A stretch of 5,947 bases of DNA, from positions 1-5,947 of the forward strand of contig JAFOJB010000519.1 of the NCBI GenBank assembly GCA_017420455.1, written 5' to 3'. Position numbers and translations under genes: made by a program. The notes below the pieces were generated by a model. The model saw nothing but the letters and a program-made list of their open reading frames with translations. It was not told where the DNA came from and made no database searches. Source of the DNA: Blautia sp. (lineage in GTDB: Bacteria > Bacillota > Clostridia > Lachnospirales > Lachnospiraceae). This document shows, one piece after another, positions 1 to 5,947 of the stretch (position 1 is its first letter; every line of letters begins with the position of its first letter).

Positions 1-995
1 CCAATACCGTAGCGGTCAACAAGCTGTATTATATTTCCCTGAGCGCCACCAGCCAGACACTGAACGTGGGGAATTCTGTGACATTGAAGTACTCCGTGTC
101 CCCGAATACAATTACGCCCTCCTCTGTAAAGTGGACCACCAGCAATAAAAATGTATGTACCGTCACCTCCAAGGGAAAGGTAACCGCTGTAAAGGCCGGG
201 ACCGCGACGATCACCTGTACCGCCTCGTATAACGGCTCTTCTGTCAGCGCGAAATGCACCGTCAAGGTGAATGCGCCGGTCACGAAATATAAGCTGACCT
301 GTACCGTAAGGGACGCGGCCAACGGCGCGATCCTGAGCGGCGCAGGCGTAAGGATCCGGAGCGGGAGCAATAATAAGACAGGTACTGTTGTTGCCACCAC
401 AACCACCAATAAGAAGGGTGTCTTTACTGCGACGTTAAATAAAGGAAATTACACGATCGACCTCAGCAAGAAGAATTATGTACAGTACTTCTTCAATGTT
501 TCTCTGACAGGCAACAAAACAGTATCTGCCGCCATGACCAAAGCCATAGCTTCCACCAAGTACCGGGTTGTCCTTTCCTGGGGAAGCAAGCCGGCGGATG
601 TCGACCTTCATGTAACCGGACCCATTTCGGGCAGCAGCCGGTTCCATACCTACTGGTACAGCAAGAGTTATTATTCAAACGGCGTTTACCGGGCACAGCT
701 GGATGTGGATGACTGTTCCAGCTATGGACCGGAGACCATTACGCTGGATCTTTCCAAGGGAAAATCCGGAACCTATCATTTCTATGTACACGACTATACG
801 AACCGGAATCTGTCCAGCACCAATGCACTGGCGAAATCCGGGGCCAGGATCGACGTGTACAACGGAAGCAAACGTCTGGCTTCCTATACCGTGCCCAACA
901 TCTACGGCACCGTATGGCAGGTATTTGACCTGGTGAACGGCCAGATTAAGACAGTGAACAAGATGAGCTACAACAGTAACCTGCTGACACAGTAA
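1..995 (+). CDS. Modular extracellular protein with Big_2 Ig-like, carboxypeptidase-regulatory-like and YfaP/DUF2135-like domains (5' truncated)
   Basis: The reading frame is open from the left edge (first full codon at 3) to TAA at 993-995, giving 330 visible residues, so the true start lies outside the window. Visible residues about 8-90 look like a Big_2 (bacterial Ig-like group 2) domain: a serine/threonine-rich beta strand pattern with VKWTTSNKNVCTV and GKVTAVKAGTATITCTA, the typical 'W.S.n..v..v...G.vta...G.a.It' signature. Residues about 93-183 resemble a carboxypeptidase-regulatory-like beta domain (TVRDAANGAILSGAGVRI, then GVFTATLNKGNYTIDLSK). Residues about 186-325 resemble the YfaP/DUF2135-like fold (VVLSWGSKPADVDLHVTGP, LDVDDCSSYGPETITL, GTYHFYVHDYTN). 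All three are non-catalytic extracellular modules, so a surface or secreted binding protein is inferred. There is no C-terminal sortase motif or membrane segment; the protein ends in NSNLLTQ. Any anchor or signal peptide would be in the missing N-terminal part. It lies 193 bp upstream of the next gene on the same strand. The exact domain family names are recognised by eye and need a profile search. Confidence 0.88.
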   Translation, partial: NTVAVNKLYYISLSATSQTLNVGNSVTLKYSVSPNTITPSSVKWTTSNKNVCTVTSKGKVTAVKAGTATITCTASYNGSSVSAKCTVKVNAPVTKYKLTCTVRDAANGAILSGAGVRIRSGSNNKTGTVVATTTTNKKGVFTATLNKGNYTIDLSKKNYVQYFFNVSLTGNKTVSAAMTKAIASTKYRVVLSWGSKPADVDLHVTGPISGSSRFHTYWYSKSYYSNGVYRAQLDVDDCSSYGPETITLDLSKGKSGTYHFYVHDYTNRNLSSTNALAKSGARIDVYNGSKRLASYTVPNIYGTVWQVFDLVNGQIKTVNKMSYNSNLLTQ

Positions 996-1134
996 ATGGA
1001 TGGACGTTCTTTCACCGCCGATCCGCAGCACTCCTGGCCACAGGATACCGTGAATCCGGGACAGTGAAGAATAGAATATCGTAATGCACATTTTTCAGGA
1101 TATCAGGATTCCTGAATTTCACTGGCATGTATAC

Positions 1135-1171
1135 GGGGAGACAGACCTTATCCAGGGTGTCTCCCCATTTT
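1135..1171 (+). terminator. GC-rich hairpin with short T-run just upstream of the large gene's ribosome binding site
   Basis: GGGGAGACA (1135-1143) is perfectly complementary to TGTCTCCCC (1158-1166), a 9-bp stem. A possible extra CCT/AGG pairing sits inside the 14-nt loop. ATTTT follows at 1167-1171. This fits a weak intrinsic terminator for the upstream gene, although it lies 140 bp after that gene's stop. It could instead be a leader hairpin or attenuator of the downstream gene, since the ribosome binding site begins only 7 bases after the stem. The T-run is short, so termination efficiency is uncertain. Confidence 0.5.
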
Positions 1172-1173
1172 CG

Positions 1174-1181
1174 AAAGGAGG
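1174..1181 (+). promoter_or_regulatory. Strong ribosome binding site that fixes the start of the large gene
   Basis: AAAGGAGG at 1174-1181 is followed by a 7-base spacer and ATG at 1189-1191. This is a near-perfect Shine-Dalgarno for Firmicutes. It selects the ATG at 1189 over the in-frame ATG at 1084, which would add 35 residues in front of a clear signal peptide and would run translation through the hairpin at 1135-1166. Confidence 0.9.
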
Positions 1182-1188
1182 CAGCTAT

Positions 1189-1278
1189 ATGAAGAAACGG
1201 ATGTCCGGAGTTTCCCGATGGGGAGCTGCACTGGCAGTGATCGTCGTGCTGTTCTGTGTGGGCAGCCTGGTTTCAGCG
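1189..1278 (+). other. Signal peptide coding region of the large protein
   Basis: Residues 1-30 show a basic N-region (MKKRMSGVSR), a hydrophobic core (ALAVIVVLFCVGSLV) and a small-residue cut site VSA before GEGG. This fits Sec export with signal peptidase I cleavage. The cysteine in the core (residue 23) is not in a lipobox context, so a lipoprotein is unlikely. Confidence 0.85.
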
Positions 1279-4200
1279 GGCGAGGGCGGCACAAGAGGAA
1301 TCTCTCTGTTTTACGATTCTGATGGCGTAGTAAAAAGTACGGTGCAGACACATGAAAACATTCATTTTACCGCAGATGCACCAGATGCAGACTGGATCGA
1401 GCTCCTCTTTTTAGAAGGCGGCCGTCCGGCGGACAGACGCCAGGGCGATGGCAGCCATATCGTGGAAAACTGGGCCTGGGATCATGAGGGGGAAGTAGAA
1501 GTGTTTGCCGTCGCTCATCTGGGAGAGGGCGAAGAGGAGGAAACCTGGGAATCCGGGCATTGCAGCTTTACCATTACAGCAGATGGTCAGCTGGCGGATC
1601 CGGTAATCTCAAATGTTTCCGGTTCCATAGAACGAGGAGAGGTTATCTGCGGACAGTTTTCAGCCCCGGGAGCCGGCTGGTGTCATATCACTCTTCACCG
1701 CGATGATGGCTACGAATATGTTGCGGATATGGAGATCATCCTTGACGGACAGGATCAGAATATTGACTTTGCGCTGAACCATAACGATGCGCAGAACGTC
1801 CGCTATTTTCATACCGCGGAAGGGATCAATATGGCCAATCTTGATCCGGGGTTCTATATTCTGGAGATTCATTCCCACAGGTTCGGGAAAAACAGCGGGC
1901 ACGCACGGAAAGGCATCTTTGTGCGGGATCAGCCTGACACTGCCGCGACGCTCTATGTAGGTCAGACGAGGGATTCCTATTCCGATGAAGACAGCCAGGA
2001 AGTGCTGTCCGGACAGGATTTCTGGCTTAAAGTAGAAGCGCCGGACGTGACGGCTGTCAGGATCAATAATCATGGCCGCTGGGATTATTTTCTTCAGGAA
2101 AACGGCAGAGATCCGTCTTTGGTGGAGGTGCGATGGAATTTTGACAGGGGAAATTATACCCTGATCGCGCAGGTCAGTACGGAGGAATATAATCCGCAGA
2201 ACGAGGGCTTCAGAAGCGAAGATCTGACCTGGTATGGCTTCAGCAATGCGGTCAATCTGTCCGTCACCAGTCCGAATGGAGGTCTTGACGAGCCGGACTG
2301 CGGCCTGGTTTCCGATACCGTAGAGCGCGGGGAATTCCTGCAGATCTGGGTGAACGAGCAGGAAGACCTGGAGGAGTGGTACTGGGCGGATGTGTGCGTA
2401 CACCGCAGCAATGACGAAGGAGAAGAGTGGGAGGACTGGATCAACCATACCGACTGGGAGGGGGAAAATCTGATGGTTTCCACCCTGAACCTGGAGCCTG
2501 GGGAATATTCTGTATCCGTAGGGGTCCATGCTGTCGGATATGATGGGAATGAAAAAGTCTTTCCGTTTACAGTTACAGAGGGGGCACTGGAAATAACCGC
2601 GCAGGTTTCCCTTTCTCTGAATGAAAACGGTGCGGCGGTCACGCAGACCGCCCGGGGATTCCAGATCTATGTCTATGCGCCAGGCGCCGACGGTGTAGAG
2701 GCTTATATCACGCAGGAAGGAGTTCCCGAAGAAGAGTGGAATGACTCCAGAGGAGACGGCGGCGAATACAGTCATTGGTACTGGCAGTTCGGACACACCG
2801 GTGTCTATTATATTACCCCGGTCGGATACTTCGGCGACGATGAAAACGCGGAGGATTTCCGCCGGACAGGGGAACCTGTGCGGGTCGAGGTCACCGCGGC
2901 CGGGTATCTTACAGAAGCCGGCATCCACATTCCGCCTGTGATCAATATAGAAGACGGCCTGGACGGATACTTCGATCCCTGTGCAGCTCACGACTGGGAA
3001 GGAAATCTGATCGGCGAAAACTGTGCGGACGGCTATAATGTAAATCTTAACTTTATCGATAAATATGGTAACTGGAGGCATGTTTACGACTATAATGTGG
3101 AGCCGTTCCAGGAGCTTTCCATCCATTTCGACAGGAGCGTTTTTGAGGAATACGGTACCGGAACATACCGTGTCGGCGTCCATGCGGGTGGGTACAACCT
3201 GGATGACAGCGGCAGCGGCTGCCGCGTTGTGGTGACGGATCATCAGGATGCGCAGCAGGTTCGTCTGACCGTGAACGGCAGTACGGAGGATGACATTGAG
3301 GTTCAGGCTTTTGAGAACCTGTTTGTGGAGGTAGAAGCTCCCGGAGCGACCGCGATCCGTTTCTATGATGATAACTGGGATTACTGGTACCCGGATGAAA
3401 ACGGATATGACAGCCGTGACAGAGAATATTGGCCTGGAGTTTACAGTCTGGCAGCACAGGCAACCACCCAGGAATTTGACGAGGATGCCGAGGGCTTCCG
3501 GTGGGAGGATCTGGACTGGTCCGTTACCAGCAACGGGATCCGGGTATGGGTGACGAACCCGAATGGCTGGCTGGAAGGAGCAGGATTTACTCTTGCCGAG
3601 GCAGGTCAGACAGTTACAAGGGGGGAAGACTGGCTGCATATCCACATCGATCCGGTAGAAAACGCAGAGAAATACGATGTATGGCTTGACCGCTTCGACG
3701 AGAACTGGAATTATGCCGGTTTCTGCCTTGGCGAAACCTACTGGGGAGCCGGAGATTATCTTCTGCCTACGTCCAGTCTGGAAAACGGCGCTCACTACGG
3801 CATCCATCTGGAGGCAAAAGCGGTGGGGTATCAGGCTTCATCGGCAGACTATCAGTATTTCGATGTTGCGGAGCCTGAAGGGGATGCGATCCGGTTCCTT
3901 GCAGAGAAGGACCAGGTAAATACAGGGGAGGCCTTCCTGATTTCCATCTATGCGCCTGGGGCTGATGCGGTCCGTCTTTGCCACGAGTACGAGGATAATG
4001 TGTGGAGGGAGGACTGGGCCGATTGTTTCCGTGACACCTTCAGCATCAACAGTTCCGGATCCTACCGGCTGCGCGCCTTTGCAACCTATGACGATGGAGA
4101 AAACTGGGGGGAAGCGGAATACGATATTTGTGTGGAAGTCAACGCGCCTTCCGGAGATCTGGATGAACCGGACGTGGAGGTAGCTGATAAGTTTTACCTT

Positions 4201-5685
4201 GGGGATGATATCACCATTCACTTTAATGAAGTACCCAATGCCAGGTATTACAGCTACTGGATCCATACATCCGAGAACGATGAGTTCATACATGGAAATA
4301 CCCGGGAAGACCAAGGAGACCTGATCCTTTCCACCAATGCTCTCTGGGGCAGCGGTACTTACTGGCTGGAACTGGATGTGAATGCTCCAGGGTATAATGA
4401 GGGTCATATTACAAGACATTTCGCCGTGCTGGATCCTGCGGATACAGAAGTGGAGAACAATTACAGCGAAGAATTCGGAGGCATGTATCTGACCTATGGC
4501 AGCGGTGATGTAGATACCTTTACAGATGTGCGCCTCATCGCTTACGCGCCGGGTGCCTGGGCTGGTATCCGCCTGTATGATATCGGCGATGAGGACCCGG
4601 AGGAGATCGACTGGGAGAATTATGCGAGAACAGAGCGGGACGGCCCGGGAGTGGATGTCTGGGCAAGCTGGAGATATGCCGGAGACCATCAGTTCTATGT
4701 GATGGCAAACTACGGAGATGAAACCGGATGGAGCCAGCCGTTCTATATGTGTACCATTCATGTGCACGCCGGCAGCGGAGATCTTGACAGACCCGTTGTA
4801 CAGATGCAGGACAGAGCCCTGCTGGGAGAGGACGTCACCATTCACTTCGAAGAGGTGGAGAACGGCGCCAACTACAGCTACTGGATCCATAAACCGGATG
4901 AAGATGAGTTTGTGAAAGGGGACAGCCGGGACGGCGCCGGGGATCTGACCTTCAATACCGGCGATCTGTGGGGCAGCGGCGTGTATTGGGTAGAACTGGA
5001 TGTGAATAACCCCGGTTACAACGAAGGACACACGACGCTTCATCTGGCTGTGCTGGATGAGAATGATGTGGAGATCCTTCCCGAGGATGACAGTGTGTAC
5101 TTCACAGTCGGCACCCTGGAGGTGGATACGTTCACAGAGGATCATATCATCGCCTATCTGCCCGGGGCCGGAGATGGAATCCGCCTGTACGACATTGACG
5201 ATGAGGACCCGGAGGAGATCGACTGGGAAGACTATGCCAGATCTGAGCATTCCGGTCCCGGACTGGATGTCTGGGGGAACTGGGGATACCCTGGCGCCCA
5301 TAAGTTCTATGTATCAGGCTGTTATGGCGGAGAATGGAGCGTTCCGCGCTACATGTGCACCATCCAGGTGAACGGCTCTTTGGAGGTCCTGGCTGACGCA
5401 GATCTGTATCTGCCGCGGGATCTGACCGATATTGAAGAAGAAGCCTTTGCAGGACTCTCTGTGCGCCTGATCCGGCTTGCCGGAGATGTCGAACGGATTC
5501 AGGATCATGCCTTTGCGGGCTGCACCAGCCTGGAGCAGATCTATATCCCCGAATCGACCACAGAGATCGCCGGCAACGCTTTTGAAGGCTGTAATCTCCT
5601 GACGATCGTCGGGCATTCAGGCAGTTATGCGCAGGAATATGCAGAGTCTGCGGGAATCCCGTTTATTGCGGTCGGAAACAACTGA
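1189..5685 (+). CDS. Large secreted acidic beta-repeat protein with C-terminal BspA-type leucine-rich repeat cap
   Basis: The product is 1498 residues. Residues 1-30 are a signal peptide: KKR at the N-terminus, a hydrophobic core around 12-28, and a probable cut after VSA. The rest alternates two module types. A modules carry an 'APGA-x-x-IR' signature (near residues 37-131, 253-363, 466-570, 690-792, 899-987, 1097-1195, 1301-1397). B modules carry a proline, then 'RGE/GED', 'A.nYsYWIH' and 'G.Y...V...GY' signatures (near 135-245, 365-463, 577-684, 796-893, 988-1083, 1196-1290). B3 is the most divergent. The modules look like Ig/fibronectin-like beta sandwiches by pattern, which is inference. 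Residues 1398-1498 resemble LRR_5/BspA repeats (IQDHAFAGCTSLEQIYIP, IAGNAFEGCNLLTIVG, then YAQEYAESAGIPFIAVG). The protein is strikingly rich in Asp, Glu, Trp and Tyr. It has no catalytic motif, no LPxTG-type motif and no C-terminal membrane segment. An extracellular adhesin or binding role is plausible but unproven. Its last ~45 codons are duplicated in inverted orientation downstream. Confidence 0.93.
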   Translation: MKKRMSGVSRWGAALAVIVVLFCVGSLVSAGEGGTRGISLFYDSDGVVKSTVQTHENIHFTADAPDADWIELLFLEGGRPADRRQGDGSHIVENWAWDHEGEVEVFAVAHLGEGEEEETWESGHCSFTITADGQLADPVISNVSGSIERGEVICGQFSAPGAGWCHITLHRDDGYEYVADMEIILDGQDQNIDFALNHNDAQNVRYFHTAEGINMANLDPGFYILEIHSHRFGKNSGHARKGIFVRDQPDTAATLYVGQTRDSYSDEDSQEVLSGQDFWLKVEAPDVTAVRINNHGRWDYFLQENGRDPSLVEVRWNFDRGNYTLIAQVSTEEYNPQNEGFRSEDLTWYGFSNAVNLSVTSPNGGLDEPDCGLVSDTVERGEFLQIWVNEQEDLEEWYWADVCVHRSNDEGEEWEDWINHTDWEGENLMVSTLNLEPGEYSVSVGVHAVGYDGNEKVFPFTVTEGALEITAQVSLSLNENGAAVTQTARGFQIYVYAPGADGVEAYITQEGVPEEEWNDSRGDGGEYSHWYWQFGHTGVYYITPVGYFGDDENAEDFRRTGEPVRVEVTAAGYLTEAGIHIPPVINIEDGLDGYFDPCAAHDWEGNLIGENCADGYNVNLNFIDKYGNWRHVYDYNVEPFQELSIHFDRSVFEEYGTGTYRVGVHAGGYNLDDSGSGCRVVVTDHQDAQQVRLTVNGSTEDDIEVQAFENLFVEVEAPGATAIRFYDDNWDYWYPDENGYDSRDREYWPGVYSLAAQATTQEFDEDAEGFRWEDLDWSVTSNGIRVWVTNPNGWLEGAGFTLAEAGQTVTRGEDWLHIHIDPVENAEKYDVWLDRFDENWNYAGFCLGETYWGAGDYLLPTSSLENGAHYGIHLEAKAVGYQASSADYQYFDVAEPEGDAIRFLAEKDQVNTGEAFLISIYAPGADAVRLCHEYEDNVWREDWADCFRDTFSINSSGSYRLRAFATYDDGENWGEAEYDICVEVNAPSGDLDEPDVEVADKFYLGDDITIHFNEVPNARYYSYWIHTSENDEFIHGNTREDQGDLILSTNALWGSGTYWLELDVNAPGYNEGHITRHFAVLDPADTEVENNYSEEFGGMYLTYGSGDVDTFTDVRLIAYAPGAWAGIRLYDIGDEDPEEIDWENYARTERDGPGVDVWASWRYAGDHQFYVMANYGDETGWSQPFYMCTIHVHAGSGDLDRPVVQMQDRALLGEDVTIHFEEVENGANYSYWIHKPDEDEFVKGDSRDGAGDLTFNTGDLWGSGVYWVELDVNNPGYNEGHTTLHLAVLDENDVEILPEDDSVYFTVGTLEVDTFTEDHIIAYLPGAGDGIRLYDIDDEDPEEIDWEDYARSEHSGPGLDVWGNWGYPGAHKFYVSGCYGGEWSVPRYMCTIQVNGSLEVLADADLYLPRDLTDIEEEAFAGLSVRLIRLAGDVERIQDHAFAGCTSLEQIYIPESTTEIAGNAFEGCNLLTIVGHSGSYAQEYAESAGIPFIAVGNN
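4150..4773 (+). repeat. Tandem B-A module pair, copy 1 (residues 988-1195)
   Basis: This unit begins SGDLDEPDVEV and ends before the second SGDLD. It contains ITIHFNEV, YSYWIH, LWGSGTYWLELDVN, PGYNEGH, IRLYDI and DEDPEEIDWENYAR. Nearly all of these reappear in the next unit at an offset of 208 residues, narrowing to 204 in the second half. The nucleotide stretch at 4587-4616 is identical over 30 bp to 5199-5228, which points to a fairly recent in-frame duplication. Confidence 0.85.
4774..5373 (+). repeat. Tandem B-A module pair, copy 2 (residues 1196-1395)
   Basis: This is the second copy of the preceding unit, starting SGDLDRPVVQM and containing VTIHFEEV, YSYWIH, LWGSGVYWVELDVN, PGYNEGH, IRLYDI and DEDPEEIDWEDYAR. 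It is about four residues shorter in the linker between its B and A modules. It directly precedes the leucine-rich cap. Confidence 0.85.
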
Positions 5686-5693
5686 TGTTCTGC
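5550..5693 (+). repeat. Inverted repeat, left arm (3' end of the large gene)
   Basis: The reverse complement of 5804-5947 matches this stretch base for base with no gap (paired positions sum to 11497). There are five differences in 144 bp, at 5658, 5667, 5673, 5680 and 5681. The outer 108 bp (5550-5657) are identical. Similarity collapses after about 5693, just past the stop codon. The repeat reaches the right edge of the window, so the arm may start well before 5550. Confidence 0.95.
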
Positions 5694-5738
5694 ACACTGA
5701 AGGCATAAATGATTCAGAAGTATAAATGAGAAGCTGCT

Positions 5739-5803
5739 GCTTTACGCGCCTGCGTTACAGTTCACTGTCTCACCGGCCGGGGACTGTAACGCCCGCGTGA
5801 AGC
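5739..5803. terminator. Strong two-part hairpin between the convergent genes, possible shared transcription stop
   Basis: The inner stem GCGTTACAGT (5752-5761) pairs perfectly with ACTGTAACGC (5783-5792). An outer stem GCTTTACGCG (5739-5748) pairs with CGCGTGAAGC (5794-5803) over ten positions with one G-T wobble. A small internal loop separates the two, and a 21-base loop caps the structure. It sits 53 bp after the plus-strand stop and 8 bp after the minus-strand stop. No clear T-run follows on either strand, so it may act as a bidirectional terminator or 3'-end stabiliser rather than a textbook intrinsic terminator. Confidence 0.55.
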
Positions 5804-5947
5804 GCAGAACATCAGCCGTTTCCTACCGCGATAAACGGAATTCCCGCAGACTCTGCATATTCCTGCGCATAACTGCCTGAATGCCCGACGATCGTCAGGA
5901 GATTACAGCCTTCAAAAGCGTTGCCGGCGATCTCTGTGGTCGATTCG
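5804..5947 (-). repeat. Inverted repeat, right arm (3' end of the convergent gene)
   Basis: This is the inverted copy of 5550-5693 with five base differences, all within 36 bp of the gene end. It is cut by the window edge. The axis of the gene-end repeat is near 5748.5, whereas the spacer hairpin is centred near 5772, so the two structures are separate. Confidence 0.95.
5812..5947 (-). CDS. Convergent paralogue, C-terminal LRR_5/BspA-like cap (5' truncated by window edge)
   Basis: On the minus strand an open frame enters from the right edge and ends at TGA (complement of 5812-5814). The 44 complete visible codons encode the end of a leucine-rich cap (ESTTEIAGNAFEGCNLL, then YAQEYAESAGIPFIAVGNG). 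This is identical to the end of the large plus-strand protein except that the final residue is Gly instead of Asn. Three of the five nucleotide differences are synonymous (Ile, Ile and Val codons), so this frame appears to be under coding constraint and is a real gene end rather than a shadow. Whether the rest of the protein has the same A/B modules cannot be seen. It is too short here for a default ORF call and would be easily missed. Confidence 0.85.
   Translation of the reverse strand, partial: ESTTEIAGNAFEGCNLLTIVGHSGSYAQEYAESAGIPFIAVGNG

Noticed and set aside
66..68. GTG at 66 as the start of the first gene
   Set aside because: The frame stays open to the window edge and the Ig-like domain already begins before this codon, so the gene is truncated by the window.
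1050..1077. Possible promoter with -10 TAGAAT at 1072-1077
   Set aside because: The matching -35 (GTGAAT near 1050) agrees at only three of six positions, so it is not better than chance in this spacer.
1094..1116. Small inverted repeat TTCAGGA / TCCTGAA in the first intergenic region
   Set aside because: The 7-bp stem with a 9-base loop lacks a following T-run and is not clearly distinct from chance; it could be an operator but nothing supports this.
1084..1188. In-frame upstream ATG at 1084 as the start of the large protein
   Set aside because: It has no Shine-Dalgarno at a suitable distance, would place 35 non-hydrophobic residues before the signal peptide, and crosses the hairpin at 1135-1166. 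ATG 1189 has an ideal ribosome binding site.
1660..3807. A 715-codon open frame on the minus strand inside the large gene
   Set aside because: It lies wholly antisense to a protein with clear signal peptide, repeated modules and a strong ribosome binding site. Its translation has no recognisable domain, so it is best explained as a codon-bias shadow.
3838..5301. A 487-codon open frame on the minus strand
   Set aside because: It is antisense to the duplicated module pairs, and its own apparent repeats simply mirror that duplication. No domain is recognisable.
5550..5947. Terminal inverted repeats of an insertion sequence
   Set aside because: The repeated sequence is coding for a leucine-rich cap in both copies, there is no transposase and no target duplication is visible.

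Overview
The window looks like a surface- or secretome-gene locus from a gut-type Firmicute, most likely class Clostridia (Lachnospiraceae or Ruminococcaceae-like). This is inferred from moderate GC content, a strong AAAGGAGG ribosome binding site, a Gram-positive style signal peptide, a Big_2-type Ig-like domain, and a C-terminal BspA-type leucine-rich repeat of the kind common in those families. No marker gene is present, so the taxonomy is only an inference.

Layout. (1) Positions 1-995, plus strand: the 3' part of a gene for a modular extracellular protein. Its visible domains are an Ig-like Big_2 domain, a carboxypeptidase-regulatory-like beta domain, and a YfaP/DUF2135-like domain. (2) Positions 996-1188: a short intergenic region with a GC-rich hairpin (1135-1166) that ends just before the ribosome binding site of the next gene. 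(3) Positions 1189-5685, plus strand: a complete gene for a 1498-residue secreted, acidic, aromatic-rich repeat protein. It has a signal peptide, about thirteen alternating beta-type modules of two kinds (here called A and B), and a terminal LRR_5/BspA-like cap. The last two B-A pairs are a recent tandem duplication with a period of about 208 residues. (4) Positions 5686-5811: a spacer holding a strong two-part hairpin (5739-5803). (5) Positions 5812-5947, minus strand: the last 45 codons or so of a convergent gene whose product is identical to the end of the large protein except for its final residue.

The most notable feature is this tail-to-tail pair. The last ~144 bp of the large gene reappear in inverted orientation 108 bp further on. 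The outer 108 bp are identical, and only five differences lie near the stop codons. This indicates a convergent paralogue with a shared LRR cap, and suggests gene conversion or a substrate for inversion and antigenic reshuffling. The inverted repeat runs off the right edge, so its full length is unknown. No enzymatic domain, sortase motif, mobile element, tRNA, rRNA or CRISPR array is visible. The likely role of all three proteins is extracellular binding or adhesion, which is inference from architecture only.
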